Below, piece after piece: positions 30,196 to 38,902 of a stretch of DNA of 64,000 nt; within the stretch, counting starts at the first letter, position 1; every line of letters starts with the position of its first letter. The stretch is taken from the NCBI RefSeq assembly GCF_014204975.1, contig NZ_JACHMM010000001.1:3472001-3536000 (forward strand), written 5' to 3'. Both the position numbers and the translations under genes were made by a program. Under the pieces are notes generated by a model. The model worked only from the letters and a program-made list of their open reading frames with translations, was not told the origin of the DNA and did no database searches. Source of the DNA: Jiangella mangrovi (GTDB taxonomy: Bacteria > Actinomycetota > Actinomycetes > Jiangellales > Jiangellaceae).

Positions 30196-31617
30196 GTGAC
30201 AGCGAGGCCGGCCGACGACGGCGCCCAGGGAATCCTCGGTCCGGCGCATCTCCGGTTGTCCGTCGGCATCGTCTCGGCGGTCGTGTTCGTCGCGTTCGAG
30301 TCCATGGCCATCGCCACCGCCATGCCCAAGGCGGTGCCCGAGCTGGACGGCATGGCGCTCTACGCGTTCGCCTTCTCCGCGTTCTTCACCACCAGCCTGT
30401 TCGCCATGGTCGTCTCCGGCGAGCTGTGCGACCGCAAGGGGCCGCGGCTGCCGCTGATCCTCGGCACCGGTGCGTTCACGGTGGGCCTGCTGCTGGCCGG
30501 GTCGGCGCAGTCGATGTGGCCGTTCCTCGCCGGGCGGGCCATCCAGGGCCTCGGCGGCGGTCTGGTCATCGTCGCGCTGTATGTCGTGGTCGGGCGGGCC
30601 TACCCGGAGCGGCTGCGGCCGAAGATCTTCGCCGCCATGGCCGCCGCGTGGGTGCTTCCGTCGATCATCGGGCCGCTGGTCGCGGGCATCCTGACCGACC
30701 AGTTCTCGTGGCGGTGGGTGTTCCTGGGCATCGCGCCGCTGGTGCTGATCCCGATCTTCCTTGCGCTGCCGCAGGCCAAGGCCGTCGACGGGCCGCCGCC
30801 GGGTGGCGCCCCGCCGCGACGCACGGGCCGCAAGCGGTTCGCCGCGGCCGCCGCGCTCGGTGTAGGGCTCCTGCAGTACGCCGGCTCGCGCGCCGACCTC
30901 CTGGGTCTGGGCGTCGCCGTCGTCGCGCTGGCGCTCATGGTCCCGACGGTGCCGAAGCTGCTGCCGCCGGGCACCATCGTGCTGCGCCGCGGGCTGCCCA
31001 CCGTCGTCGCGCTGCGCGGCATCTACGCGGGCGCCTTCTTCGGCACCGAGACGTTCCTGCCGCTGCTGCTGGTGTCCGAGCGGGGGCTGTCGTCGACGCT
31101 GGCGGGCCTGTCGCTGACGGGGGGAGCGCTCGGCTGGGCGACGGGGTCCTGGTACCAGGGCCGCACCCGCACCGTCGCGCCGCGCTACCTGCTGGTGCGG
31201 GCCGGCGGCGTGTTCGTCGCCATCGCGATCTGCCTGGTCGCCCTGACGCTGGTACCTGCGGTGCCGGCGGTCGTCGTCATGCTCAGCTGGGTCATCGGGG
31301 CGTTCGGCATGGGCATCGCGACGGCGAGCATGAGCGTGCTGCTGTTCCAGCTGTCGCCGGTCGAGGAGCACGGCGCCAACTCCGCGGCGCTGCAGGTCAG
31401 CGACGCCCTGTTCACGGCGACGTTCGTCGGCCTGGCTGGCACGATCTTCGGCACGGGGCACGCCGACGACCTCGCCGAGGCCGCCGTCGAGCACTGGGTC
31501 TACCTGGTGATCATCGGGGTCATGGCGGCGCTCGCCCTGTTCGGGGCGTGGGCCGCCGGCCGGGTGCGCACGCCGTCGACCACGGAGGCGCCGAGCACCG
31601 AGGGCCACGCGGCGTGA
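30196..31617 (+). CDS. MFS transporter (drug/H+ antiporter type)
   Basis: A 473-residue membrane protein with about 12-14 hydrophobic helices. Motif A-like SGELCDRKGPRLPLIL follows the second helix, and AMPKAVPELDG follows the first, as in multidrug exporters. The GTG start at 30196 gives MTARPADDG before the first helix; the frame extends further upstream only as a shadow. The helicase follows after 112 bases. The substrate is unknown. Confidence 0.88.
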   Translation: MTARPADDGAQGILGPAHLRLSVGIVSAVVFVAFESMAIATAMPKAVPELDGMALYAFAFSAFFTTSLFAMVVSGELCDRKGPRLPLILGTGAFTVGLLLAGSAQSMWPFLAGRAIQGLGGGLVIVALYVVVGRAYPERLRPKIFAAMAAAWVLPSIIGPLVAGILTDQFSWRWVFLGIAPLVLIPIFLALPQAKAVDGPPPGGAPPRRTGRKRFAAAAALGVGLLQYAGSRADLLGLGVAVVALALMVPTVPKLLPPGTIVLRRGLPTVVALRGIYAGAFFGTETFLPLLLVSERGLSSTLAGLSLTGGALGWATGSWYQGRTRTVAPRYLLVRAGGVFVAIAICLVALTLVPAVPAVVVMLSWVIGAFGMGIATASMSVLLFQLSPVEEHGANSAALQVSDALFTATFVGLAGTIFGTGHADDLAEAAVEHWVYLVIIGVMAALALFGAWAAGRVRTPSTTEAPSTEGHAA

Positions 31618-31729
31618 CAGTGCGCGCGTCCGCCCGCGGGCTGTCGGTCCCGGCGGCTAGGCTCGAAGCATCGGGGTCGGCAGTGCCGCCGGCGGACCGG
31701 AACACCGACGTCGACGTCACGGGAGCTGT

Positions 31730-33523
31730 GTGAGCACCTCGGCCGCTGAGCATCTGTCTCCTGCATATCCCGATCGTGCCCCGTGGGGAACCGCGGGGCG
31801 CCTGCGTGCCTGGCAGGCAGCTGCGCTCGAGGACTACATGGGGCGCGACCCCCGCGACTACCTCGCGGTGGCCACGCCCGGCGCGGGCAAGACGACGTTC
31901 GCGCTGCGCATCGCCGCCGAGCTGCTGGCCCGCAAGGTCGTCCACCAGCTCACCATCGTCGCCCCCACCGAGCACCTGAAGCGGCAGTGGGCCGAGGCGG
32001 CCGACAAGGTCGGCATCACCGTCGACCCCGCCTTCAGCGGCCGCACGGCCCGCACCAGCCGCGACTTCACCGGTGTTGCCGTCACCTATGCCGGTGTCGC
32101 GGCGCACCCCATGCTGCACCGCGCCCGCTGCGAGAACCGCCGCACGCTGGTCATCCTCGACGAGGTGCACCACGCCGGCGACTCCCTCTCCTGGGGCGAG
32201 GCGACGCGCGAGGCGTTCGAGCCGGCGGCGCGGCGGCTGGCGCTCACGGGCACGCCGTTCCGCTCCGACATCAACCCCATCCCGTTCGTCACCTACTCAC
32301 CCGACGTCCAGGGTGTCCCGCGCAGCGTCGCCGACCACTCCTACGGCTACGCCGAGGCGCTCAAGGACGGCGTGGTCCGCCCGGTGCTGTTCCTCGCCTA
32401 CTCCGGCGAGATGCGCTGGCGCACGCGGGCCGGCGACGAGGTCGCGGCGCGGCTGGGAGACCCCCTCACCAAGGACATCACCGCGCAGGCCTGGCGCACG
32501 GCACTCGACCCGCACGGCGACTGGATCCCATCGGTCCTGCAGGCCGCTGACACCCGCCTCACCGAGGTGCGCCGGCACGTGCCCGACGCCGGCGGCCTGG
32601 TCATCTCCACCGACCAGGAGTCCGCCCGGGCCTACGCCGCGCTGCTCAAGCGGGTCTGCGGCGAGTCGCCCACCGTCGTACTGTCCGACGAGCCCAAGGC
32701 GTCGAAGAAGATCGCCGAGTTCAGCGACGGCGACAGCCGCTGGATGGTCGCCGTCCGCATGGTCTCCGAGGGCGTCGACGTCCCTCGGCTGGCGGTCGGC
32801 GTCTACGCCACGGCCACCCAGACCCCGCTCTTCTTCGCCCAGGCCGTCGGCCGTTTCGTCCGCGTCCGCAAGCGCGGCGAGACCGCGTCGATCTTCCTGC
32901 CGACGGTGCCGTCGCTGCTCTCGTATGCCGGCGAGATGGAGGTCTCGCGCGACCACGTCCTGGGCAAGCCGCCCGGCGCCGACGACGACCCCAACGCCGT
33001 CGAGGAAGCGCTCATGGAGGCGGCCCAGCGCGAGGAGCCCGCCGACGGCGAGGAGCTCATGCCGTTCGAGGCGCTCGGCTCCGACGCCTCCTTCGACCGC
33101 GTCCTGTACGACGGCGGCGAGTTCGGCACCCAGGCCCGCGCCGGGTCCGCCGAAGAGGCCGACTACCTCGGCATCCCCGGCCTGCTCGAGCCCGACCAGG
33201 TGGCCACCCTGCTGCGACGGCGGCAGGCCGAGCAGCAGGCGGCCAAAGCGGCGGCTCCCGACGGTGAAGGCTCCGGCGCCGATGGGCCGGCCGACGGTCA
33301 CGGCGAGCGTGACCCCGCCGTGTTCGAGCAGATCTCGCTGCTGCGGCGCGAGCTGAACGGCCTGGTCGGCGCCTGGCACCACCGCACCGGCAAGCCGCAC
33401 GGCGTCATCCACACCGAGCTGCGCAAGTCGTGCGGCGGCCCGCCGGCCGCGCTCGCCACGGCGGCCGAGATCCAGGAGCGCATCGACACCATCCGCGCCT
33501 GGGCCGTCGCCCGCAGCGGCTAG
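31730..33523 (+). CDS. DEAD/DEAH-box helicase (SF2)
   Basis: A 597-residue helicase. Walker A is ATPGAGKTTFAL (about 46-57), motif II is DEVHHAGD, motif III is LTGTPFRSD, and the C-terminal helicase domain has VSEGVDVPRLAVGV and QAVGRFVRVRKRGE (motif VI). The C-terminal 150 residues are acidic, low complexity, then a compact tail. Actinobacterial members of this family lie in this position beside DUF3039 and are thought to act in DNA repair or recombination; no experiment can be cited. The GTG at 31730 gives the start. It converges with the next gene, sharing CTAG. Confidence 0.9.
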   Translation: MSTSAAEHLSPAYPDRAPWGTAGRLRAWQAAALEDYMGRDPRDYLAVATPGAGKTTFALRIAAELLARKVVHQLTIVAPTEHLKRQWAEAADKVGITVDPAFSGRTARTSRDFTGVAVTYAGVAAHPMLHRARCENRRTLVILDEVHHAGDSLSWGEATREAFEPAARRLALTGTPFRSDINPIPFVTYSPDVQGVPRSVADHSYGYAEALKDGVVRPVLFLAYSGEMRWRTRAGDEVAARLGDPLTKDITAQAWRTALDPHGDWIPSVLQAADTRLTEVRRHVPDAGGLVISTDQESARAYAALLKRVCGESPTVVLSDEPKASKKIAEFSDGDSRWMVAVRMVSEGVDVPRLAVGVYATATQTPLFFAQAVGRFVRVRKRGETASIFLPTVPSLLSYAGEMEVSRDHVLGKPPGADDDPNAVEEALMEAAQREEPADGEELMPFEALGSDASFDRVLYDGGEFGTQARAGSAEEADYLGIPGLLEPDQVATLLRRRQAEQQAAKAAAPDGEGSGADGPADGHGERDPAVFEQISLLRRELNGLVGAWHHRTGKPHGVIHTELRKSCGGPPAALATAAEIQERIDTIRAWAVARSG

Positions 33524-33990
33524 GGACTGTCCGGCCGCCGGTGCCGCCGGACCATCCGCACCAGCAACGCCGCCGTCACCAGGCAGAACACCAGCAGGAA
33601 CACACCGCCGGCCGTCCGCACGCCCCAGTCGTAGTCGGCGGTGTAGGCGACAGGCCGGTCGGCGTCGTCGCGCAGGCGTACGTCGTCGATCCAGCCCGGC
33701 ATCGGGTCGCCGGGGCGCACCCGCTCGGCGTCGCGCAACTCGACGTCGCTGCGGGTGATCGTGCCGTCGTCGCTGGTGAAGTCGCCGATCCACGAGCAGC
33801 TGTCCCGGCCGCACTGGCGGTCCGCGGGGGTGAGGGTGCCGGCCGGGCCGTCGGCCACGGCGTCACGGCCGTTCAGGCCTTCGGCGATCAGGGCGATGCC
33901 GCCGCCGATGCCGATCAGGGCGACGAACACGATCAGGAACCAGACGACGACCACGCCGCCCCGAGTCAGTGGTGGTTTCGGTGTGGCCAT
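33520..33990 (-). CDS. two-helix membrane protein (DUF3592-like)
   Basis: The 156-residue product has one membrane helix near the N-terminus (VVVVWFLIVFVALIGIGGGI), an extracellular domain with a likely disulphide pair (RQCGRDSCSW), and a second helix near the C-terminus (GGVFLLVFCLVTAALLV) followed by a basic tail. The pattern fits DUF3592-type envelope proteins. It overlaps the helicase stop by 4 bases in a convergent arrangement. No function is known. Confidence 0.75.
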   Translation of the reverse strand: MATPKPPLTRGGVVVVWFLIVFVALIGIGGGIALIAEGLNGRDAVADGPAGTLTPADRQCGRDSCSWIGDFTSDDGTITRSDVELRDAERVRPGDPMPGWIDDVRLRDDADRPVAYTADYDWGVRTAGGVFLLVFCLVTAALLVRMVRRHRRPDSP

Positions 33991-33999
33991 CGCATCGCA

Positions 34000-34185
34000 T
34001 CATCCCATGCGGCTCCAGGGCCGCCAGAACGCGAAGGGACCGTGGCCGACGGTGGCGGCGACGGCGCCGTGCTCGCCGCTGGCATAGGTGAGGCCGGCGC
34101 CGACCGCGACCGACAGCTCGATCATGCCGGTGCCGAGCGCCTGGGCGGCGGCGCGCTTGAGTTGATCCTGGACTTTCGGGGCCAT
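34000..34185 (-). CDS. small hypothetical protein
   Basis: I recognise no family. The 61-residue product (MAPKVQDQLKRAAAQALGT at the start) has strongly GC-ending codons, so it looks coding, and it lies 9 bases upstream of the membrane-protein gene on the same strand. The middle is hydrophobic enough for one amphipathic segment. Its ATG falls inside the loop of a palindromic repeat (34161-34232), and no ribosome site is visible, so the true extent is uncertain; it may be the truncated end of an older gene. Confidence 0.4.
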   Translation of the reverse strand: MAPKVQDQLKRAAAQALGTGMIELSVAVGAGLTYASGEHGAVAATVGHGPFAFWRPWSRMG

Positions 34186-34232
34186 CTATCGGACATTTCG
34201 GGCCGCAATTGCCCCAGAACTCCAAGATCAAC
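34161..34232. repeat. palindromic repeat, GTTGATC-bordered, copy 1
   Basis: GTTGATCCTGGACTTTCGGGGC (split here as GTTGATCCTGGA and CTTTCGGGGC) at 34161-34182 pairs with 34211-34232 at 18 of 22 positions. Ends GTTGATC/GATCAAC are shared with the stronger hairpin at 42051-42129, so both may be copies of one interspersed family. Confidence 0.6.
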
Positions 34233-34271
34233 TTGCAGGAGGGGCGCGGGCGGGGCGGGCCGCAAACAGGA

Positions 34272-34314
34272 GCGGCCGCCCGCGACCTCGGGGGGCGTGG
34301 TCGCGGGCGGCCGC
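34272..34314. terminator. hairpin terminator of the amidase gene
   Basis: GCGGCCGCCCGCGACC (34272-34287) pairs perfectly with GGTCGCGGGCGGCCGC (34299-34314) around an 11-base loop. It follows the stop of the minus-strand amidase gene (34347) by about 30 bases. Confidence 0.8.
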
Positions 34315-34346
34315 CGGTGGGGCTCCGGGGTGCCCCGTCGGAAGGT

Positions 34347-35870
34347 CTAGCGGGAGATGCGGACGGCGTCGGCCTCGATGGAGCCGGCGGTCGAGGTCCA
34401 GCGGCTGACGCCGACGACCGGGCGGTTGCCGGCGGCCAGCGAGAAGGTGCCGATGGAGACCCAGCGGCCGCCGTTGCTGCGCTGGTCGACGTAGACCGTC
34501 TGGTTGCCGCTCGGGGTGGCGACGATGTAGGGCGTCCGCGAGTTGTTGGCCGGGTCCTGCGGGTACCAGACCTCGACCCGGTAGGTGGCGGCCGACGGGA
34601 TGTTCGCGCTGAACCAGGCCACGTCGCTGGACAGCACGGGCTGGGCGTGGCGGTGGTTGCTGCCGTACTGGCCGGGCGCCGACGCCGTCACCCAGTTGGC
34701 GCTCGCGGTGAAGGCGCCGCCGTTGTCGACGATGACGCTCCACGACGGCTCGCCGCCGCCACCGTTGACGTAGCTCATGTAGCGGTTCCAGTCCCAGTTG
34801 GGGCCGGGGTCGGTGTGGGTGGCGCCGGGTGCCTCGCTGTGTGCGATGACGGTGGTCCGGTTGCGCGGGAGGCCGTAGCGGTCGCAGACGTGGCGGGTCA
34901 GGGCGGCCGACGAGCGGTACATGGCCTCGGTGTACCAGGCGGGGTCGCTGACCCAGCCCTCGTGCTCGATGCCGATGGACCGGTTGTTGGTGTTGCCGAC
35001 GTGCCAGGCGACGTCCTTGTTGCGCACCATCTGCGTCACCTCGCCGTCGGACGAGCGGATGACGTAGTGCGCCGAGACGTTCGCGCTCGGGTTCTGGAAC
35101 CACGAAATGCAGCCGGCGTACGAGCCCTGGACCGTGTGGATGACTACGCGATCGATGGCGTAGTCATTGGGCCGGTTGGCCACCCGGTAGTTACCCGAGT
35201 TGGCGGCCACCCAGCGCGCCGGCGGGTAGTCGTCGGTCATGACGGTGAACCGCTGGTCGAGCGTGGGGACGTCGGCGAAGGTGCCGTACTCGGGGGCGAC
35301 GGGGCGGGCGGCGACGGTGAAGGTCTCGCCGTTCGCCTGCAGGGACAGGCCGCGCTCCAGCGTCTGGTAGACGGTGTCGGCCTCGAGCCGGGCGACGGAG
35401 GGGTCGGCGAAGCCCGAGTAGCGGGCCACGGGCTCATACCAGGCGTCGACGCGGCCACGGTCGGCCGCCGTCAGTCCGGCGCCGTCGGCCAGGGCGCGCA
35501 ACAGTGCGGCGGCGCCGTCGACGTTGGCCGCGAGATCGGTCTGCAGCGCCGGCACGGTGTGGCCGCTGAGCTTGGACGCCGTGCCCAGTGTGTCGGTGGT
35601 CGGGTTGCTGATCAGGTGCATGACGCCGTAGCCGCCGGCGGAGCTGGGCTGTCCGGCGTGGTCGTCGATGCGGGTGACGGTGTGCGCGAGCGCGACCAGC
35701 AGGTCGCGCGGGACGCCGTGGCGGCGGGCGGCCGCGGCGAAGACGGTGGTGAGGCGCGTGACGGTCCGGACGGGGTGGCCGGCGGCGTTCGCGGTGGTGG
35801 AGATGGCGGGTGTCACGACGATGGCGGCGCCGAGCGCCAGGACGGCGCGCCGGGTGGGTTGGCTGGTCAC
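34347..35870 (-). CDS. secreted N-acetylmuramoyl-L-alanine amidase with golvesin-like domain
   Basis: A 507-residue cell-wall hydrolase. It starts with a signal peptide of the Tat-like sort (MTSQPTRRAVLALGAAIVV, AXA site near TANAAG), then a helical repeat region (about 35-180), an Amidase_2 zinc domain with VVIHTVQGSY, GIEHEGWV and the second metal His region IAHSEAPGATHTDPG, and a C-terminal golvesin-like beta domain (from about 378, IVDNGGAFTASANWVTAS). It should cleave the amide between muramic acid and L-Ala in peptidoglycan. A hairpin follows. Its promoter region is the 107 bases between it and the divergent side of the RamB gene end. Confidence 0.9.
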   Translation of the reverse strand: MTSQPTRRAVLALGAAIVVTPAISTTANAAGHPVRTVTRLTTVFAAAARRHGVPRDLLVALAHTVTRIDDHAGQPSSAGGYGVMHLISNPTTDTLGTASKLSGHTVPALQTDLAANVDGAAALLRALADGAGLTAADRGRVDAWYEPVARYSGFADPSVARLEADTVYQTLERGLSLQANGETFTVAARPVAPEYGTFADVPTLDQRFTVMTDDYPPARWVAANSGNYRVANRPNDYAIDRVVIHTVQGSYAGCISWFQNPSANVSAHYVIRSSDGEVTQMVRNKDVAWHVGNTNNRSIGIEHEGWVSDPAWYTEAMYRSSAALTRHVCDRYGLPRNRTTVIAHSEAPGATHTDPGPNWDWNRYMSYVNGGGGEPSWSVIVDNGGAFTASANWVTASAPGQYGSNHRHAQPVLSSDVAWFSANIPSAATYRVEVWYPQDPANNSRTPYIVATPSGNQTVYVDQRSNGGRWVSIGTFSLAAGNRPVVGVSRWTSTAGSIEADAVRISR

Positions 35871-35977
35871 TGCGGATCCCCTCTGTCGCCCTGCACCGGC
35901 GGGTCGCGCCGGCCGAGTAACAGCAGAACCTACCGACAGTTTGTGGTGCTGTCACCAGATTCTTGGAGAATGTCCGG

Positions 35978-37423
35978 TTAATCGGCCGCCGCGGTGGAGT
36001 GTCGTTCGAGGAAGGCGTAGACGTCGGTGTCGTCCACCCCCGGAAACGTACCCGGAGGCAATGCTGCCAGCAGGTGCGAGTGCACGCGTGCACTGGGCCA
36101 GGCGCGGCTGCCCCAGCGGTCGGCCAGGCCGGCGGGCGGACGGCGGCAGCAGGACGGATCGGGGCAGCCCGACGTCGCCCGGACGGTCGTCTCGCGGCCC
36201 TGGAACCACTTCGAGTGCGCGTACGGCACGCCGACGTCGATGGCGAAGTCGCCCTCGGGCGTGGTCTCGACGTGCGTGGTGCACCAGTAGGTGCCGCGCC
36301 CCATGTCGGTGTACTGGTGGTGGGTGGCGTACCGGTCCGGCGTGGCGAACACGGCCCGCGACGCCCAGAACCGGCAGACCAGCTGGCCCTCGATGGCGCC
36401 GGTGACGTCGGTGGGGAACGTGACGTCGTCGTTCTCGTACGCCTTGTAGATGACGCCGTCCTCGCCGACCCGCATGAAGTGCACCGGCAGCCCCAGATGG
36501 TGCGTCGCGAGGTTGGTGAAGCGGTGCGCCGCCGTCTCGTAGGACACCGCGAACACGTCGCGGAGGTCGTCGATGGCCAGCTCGCGCCGGGCCTTGGCGC
36601 GCTGCAGGAACCCGGCGGCGGCCGCCTCGGGCATGAGCAGTGCGGCGGCGAAGTAGTTGGTCTCGACCCGCTGGCGCAGGAAGTCGGCGTAGCCGGCCGG
36701 CTCGCGGTGGCCCAGCGCGAAGTGCCCGAGCGTCTGCAGCACGATGGTGCGCGGGTCGTGCCCGCCGCGGCCCGACGACGGCAGGTAGATGCGCCGGTCG
36801 GCGAGGTCGGTGACGGAGCGGGTGGCTCGCGGCAGGTCGGCGACGCGGTGCAGGGTGAAGCCGAGGTGTGCGGTGAGCTCGCCGACGCCGCGCTCGGTCA
36901 GCGGCCCGCCCTCGTGGCCCACGGCCTGCGAGATGCCGGCCGCGATGCGCTCGATCTCGGGGAAGTAGTTGCCGCGGTCGCGCATCTGCCGGCGCAGCTC
37001 GGCGTTGGCCCGGCGGGCCTCCTCGGGCGTGGCGGCCCGCTCGGTGGCCCGGCGCTGCAGCTCGCGGTGCAGCCCGACCAGCGACTCGAGCACGTCCGTC
37101 GACAGGGCGGCGCTGGAGGCGGCGACGTGCGGGAGCCCGAGCGAGGAGTACAGCGGCTCGGCCTGCGCGTGCTCGAGCGCGATCTCGAGTGCCGCCCGGT
37201 GCGACGGCGGCTCCGGCTTCATGAGGTCGGCGACGTCGGCGTCGAGCGCCGTCGCGATGGCCTGCAGAAGCGTGAGCCGCGGCTCACGCCGTCCGTTCTC
37301 GATCTGCGACAGCAGCGACGGCGCGCGGCCGACGGCGGCGGCGAGCGCCCCGAGCGTCAGTCCGGCGGCCTTGCGGGCGTGCCGGATGCGCCGGCCCAGG
37401 GTGACGAGGTCGAGATCGGCCAT
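35978..37423 (-). CDS. RamB-type XRE/ScfR regulator of acetate and glyoxylate metabolism
   Basis: A 481-residue regulator divergent from isocitrate lyase. An XRE helix-turn-helix (about 10-65, [20 protein letters not shown], then ENGRREP) is followed by an ImmA/IrrE-like domain whose usual zinc HExxH motif is replaced by TLGHFALGH, and a C-terminal Cys-containing domain ([13 protein letters not shown]). This is the layout of Corynebacterium RamB, which controls aceA, and the location next to aceA supports it. The ATG at 37423 was chosen because the HTH starts right after it; the frame is open to 37483. Confidence 0.85.
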   Translation of the reverse strand: MADLDLVTLGRRIRHARKAAGLTLGALAAAVGRAPSLLSQIENGRREPRLTLLQAIATALDADVADLMKPEPPSHRAALEIALEHAQAEPLYSSLGLPHVAASSAALSTDVLESLVGLHRELQRRATERAATPEEARRANAELRRQMRDRGNYFPEIERIAAGISQAVGHEGGPLTERGVGELTAHLGFTLHRVADLPRATRSVTDLADRRIYLPSSGRGGHDPRTIVLQTLGHFALGHREPAGYADFLRQRVETNYFAAALLMPEAAAAGFLQRAKARRELAIDDLRDVFAVSYETAAHRFTNLATHHLGLPVHFMRVGEDGVIYKAYENDDVTFPTDVTGAIEGQLVCRFWASRAVFATPDRYATHHQYTDMGRGTYWCTTHVETTPEGDFAIDVGVPYAHSKWFQGRETTVRATSGCPDPSCCRRPPAGLADRWGSRAWPSARVHSHLLAALPPGTFPGVDDTDVYAFLERHSTAAAD

Positions 37424-37437
37424 TGGTTCCCATTCTG

Positions 37438-37457
37438 TGAAATTCGGCGAATCTTCA
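37438..37457. promoter_or_regulatory. palindrome in the ramB-aceA intergenic region
   Basis: TGAAATTCGGCGAATCTTCA is an imperfect 20-bp palindrome (TGAArATTCG and its mirror) 15 bases upstream of the ramB ATG and 81 bases upstream of the aceA ATG. It is a candidate operator for RamB or another regulator of both genes; it does not resemble the published Corynebacterium RamB site closely. Confidence 0.5.
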
Positions 37458-37537
37458 CCCACACTAGCGGTGGATCGGCTCACACAGGGCGGCCAAGAGT
37501 GGAGGACGTCAGCAATTCACCGACTCCGGGAGTGAGC

Positions 37538-38830
37538 ATGACGACCACGACGGACCGTCAGACGACCGAGGCCGCCGCCCTCGCCGAGCAGTGGGCCACC
37601 GACCCCCGCTGGGCCGGCGTGCGCCGCACCTACACCGCCGAGGACGTCGTGCGGCTGCGCGGCAGCGTCCGCGAGGAGCACACGCTCGCCCGCCGCGGCG
37701 CCGAGCGGCTCTGGGCGATGCTGCACCGCGACGACGAGCACGTGGCCGCGCTCGGCGCCATCACCGGCAACCAGGCCGTCCAGATGGTCCGGGCCGGGCT
37801 GAAGGCGATCTACCTGTCCGGTTGGCAGGTCGCGGCCGACGGCAACACGTCCGGCAACACCTACCCGGACCAGAGCCTCTACCCGGTCAACTCGGTGCCG
37901 ACAGTGGTCCGGCGCATCAACAACGCGCTCCTGCGCGCCGACGAGATCACCTACGCCGAGGGCGCCGACCCCGGGTTCGACTGGCTGGCGCCGATCGTCG
38001 CCGACGCCGAGGCCGGGTTCGGCGGGCCGCTGAACGCCTACGAGCTGGCCAAGGCGCTCATCGCCGCCGGCGCGGCGGGCGTGCACTACGAGGACCAGCT
38101 GGCCTCGGAGAAGAAGTGCGGCCACCTGGGCGGCAAGGTGCTGGTGCCGACGTCGCAGCACGTCCGGACGCTCAACGCGGCGCGCCTGGCCGCCGACGTC
38201 GCCGGCGTCTCGACCATCGTCGTGGCCCGCACGGACTCGCTGGCCGCCGAGCTGATCACCAGCGACGTCGACCCCGTCGACCAGCCGTTCCTCACCGGCG
38301 AGCGGACCGCCGAGGGGTTCTACCGCACCCGCTCCGGCGTCGAGCCGGTGCTCGCCCGCGCCCTGGCCTACGCGCCCTACGCCGACCTGCTGTGGGTCGA
38401 GACCGGCACCCCGGACCTCGCCCTGGCCCGCAAGGTCGCCGAGACGGTGCACGAGCAGTACCCGGACAAGATGCTCGCGTACAACTGCTCGCCGTCGTTC
38501 AACTGGAAGGCGCACCTCGACGACGCCGAGATCGAGACCTTCCAGCGCGACCTCGCCGAGCTGGGCTACCGGTTCCAGTTCATCACGCTGGCCGGCTTCC
38601 ACCAGCTCAACTACGGCATGTTCGACCTCGCCCGCCGGTACGCGGAGAGCGCGATGACCGCGTACGTCGACCTGCAGCAGCGCGAGTTCGCCGCCGAACG
38701 CCTCGGCTACACCGCGACGAAACACCAGCGCGAGGTCGGCACCGGCTACTTCGACCTGGTCGCGACGGCGCTCAACCCCGACAGCGACACCCTCGCGCTC
38801 AAGGGCTCGACGGAGGAGGAGCAGTTCTGA
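37538..38830 (+). CDS. aceA: isocitrate lyase
   Basis: A 430-residue glyoxylate-cycle enzyme that splits isocitrate into glyoxylate and succinate. The active-site signature KKCGHLGGK is exact, with catalytic Cys, and other conserved stretches are present: [23 protein letters not shown] [17 protein letters not shown] and [10 protein letters not shown]. Length matches prokaryotic isocitrate lyases. ATG 37538 fits the N-terminus. The gene is divergent from ramB, so control by acetate or growth on fatty acids is expected. A hairpin terminator follows. Confidence 0.96.
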   Translation: MTTTTDRQTTEAAALAEQWATDPRWAGVRRTYTAEDVVRLRGSVREEHTLARRGAERLWAMLHRDDEHVAALGAITGNQAVQMVRAGLKAIYLSGWQVAADGNTSGNTYPDQSLYPVNSVPTVVRRINNALLRADEITYAEGADPGFDWLAPIVADAEAGFGGPLNAYELAKALIAAGAAGVHYEDQLASEKKCGHLGGKVLVPTSQHVRTLNAARLAADVAGVSTIVVARTDSLAAELITSDVDPVDQPFLTGERTAEGFYRTRSGVEPVLARALAYAPYADLLWVETGTPDLALARKVAETVHEQYPDKMLAYNCSPSFNWKAHLDDAEIETFQRDLAELGYRFQFITLAGFHQLNYGMFDLARRYAESAMTAYVDLQQREFAAERLGYTATKHQREVGTGYFDLVATALNPDSDTLALKGSTEEEQF

Positions 38831-38844
38831 CCGGACATGGCTGC

Positions 38845-38885
38845 GGGCGGATCACCGGGGTTCTGGGACCGCCGGTGATCCGCCC
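38845..38885. terminator. hairpin terminator between aceA and GH127 gene
   Basis: GGGCGGATCACCGG (38845-38858) pairs with CCGGTGATCCGCCC (38872-38885), a perfect 14-bp stem with a 13-base loop, between two convergent genes. Confidence 0.8.
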
Positions 38886-38902
38886 GCCGTTTCTAGGAGA
38901 GG

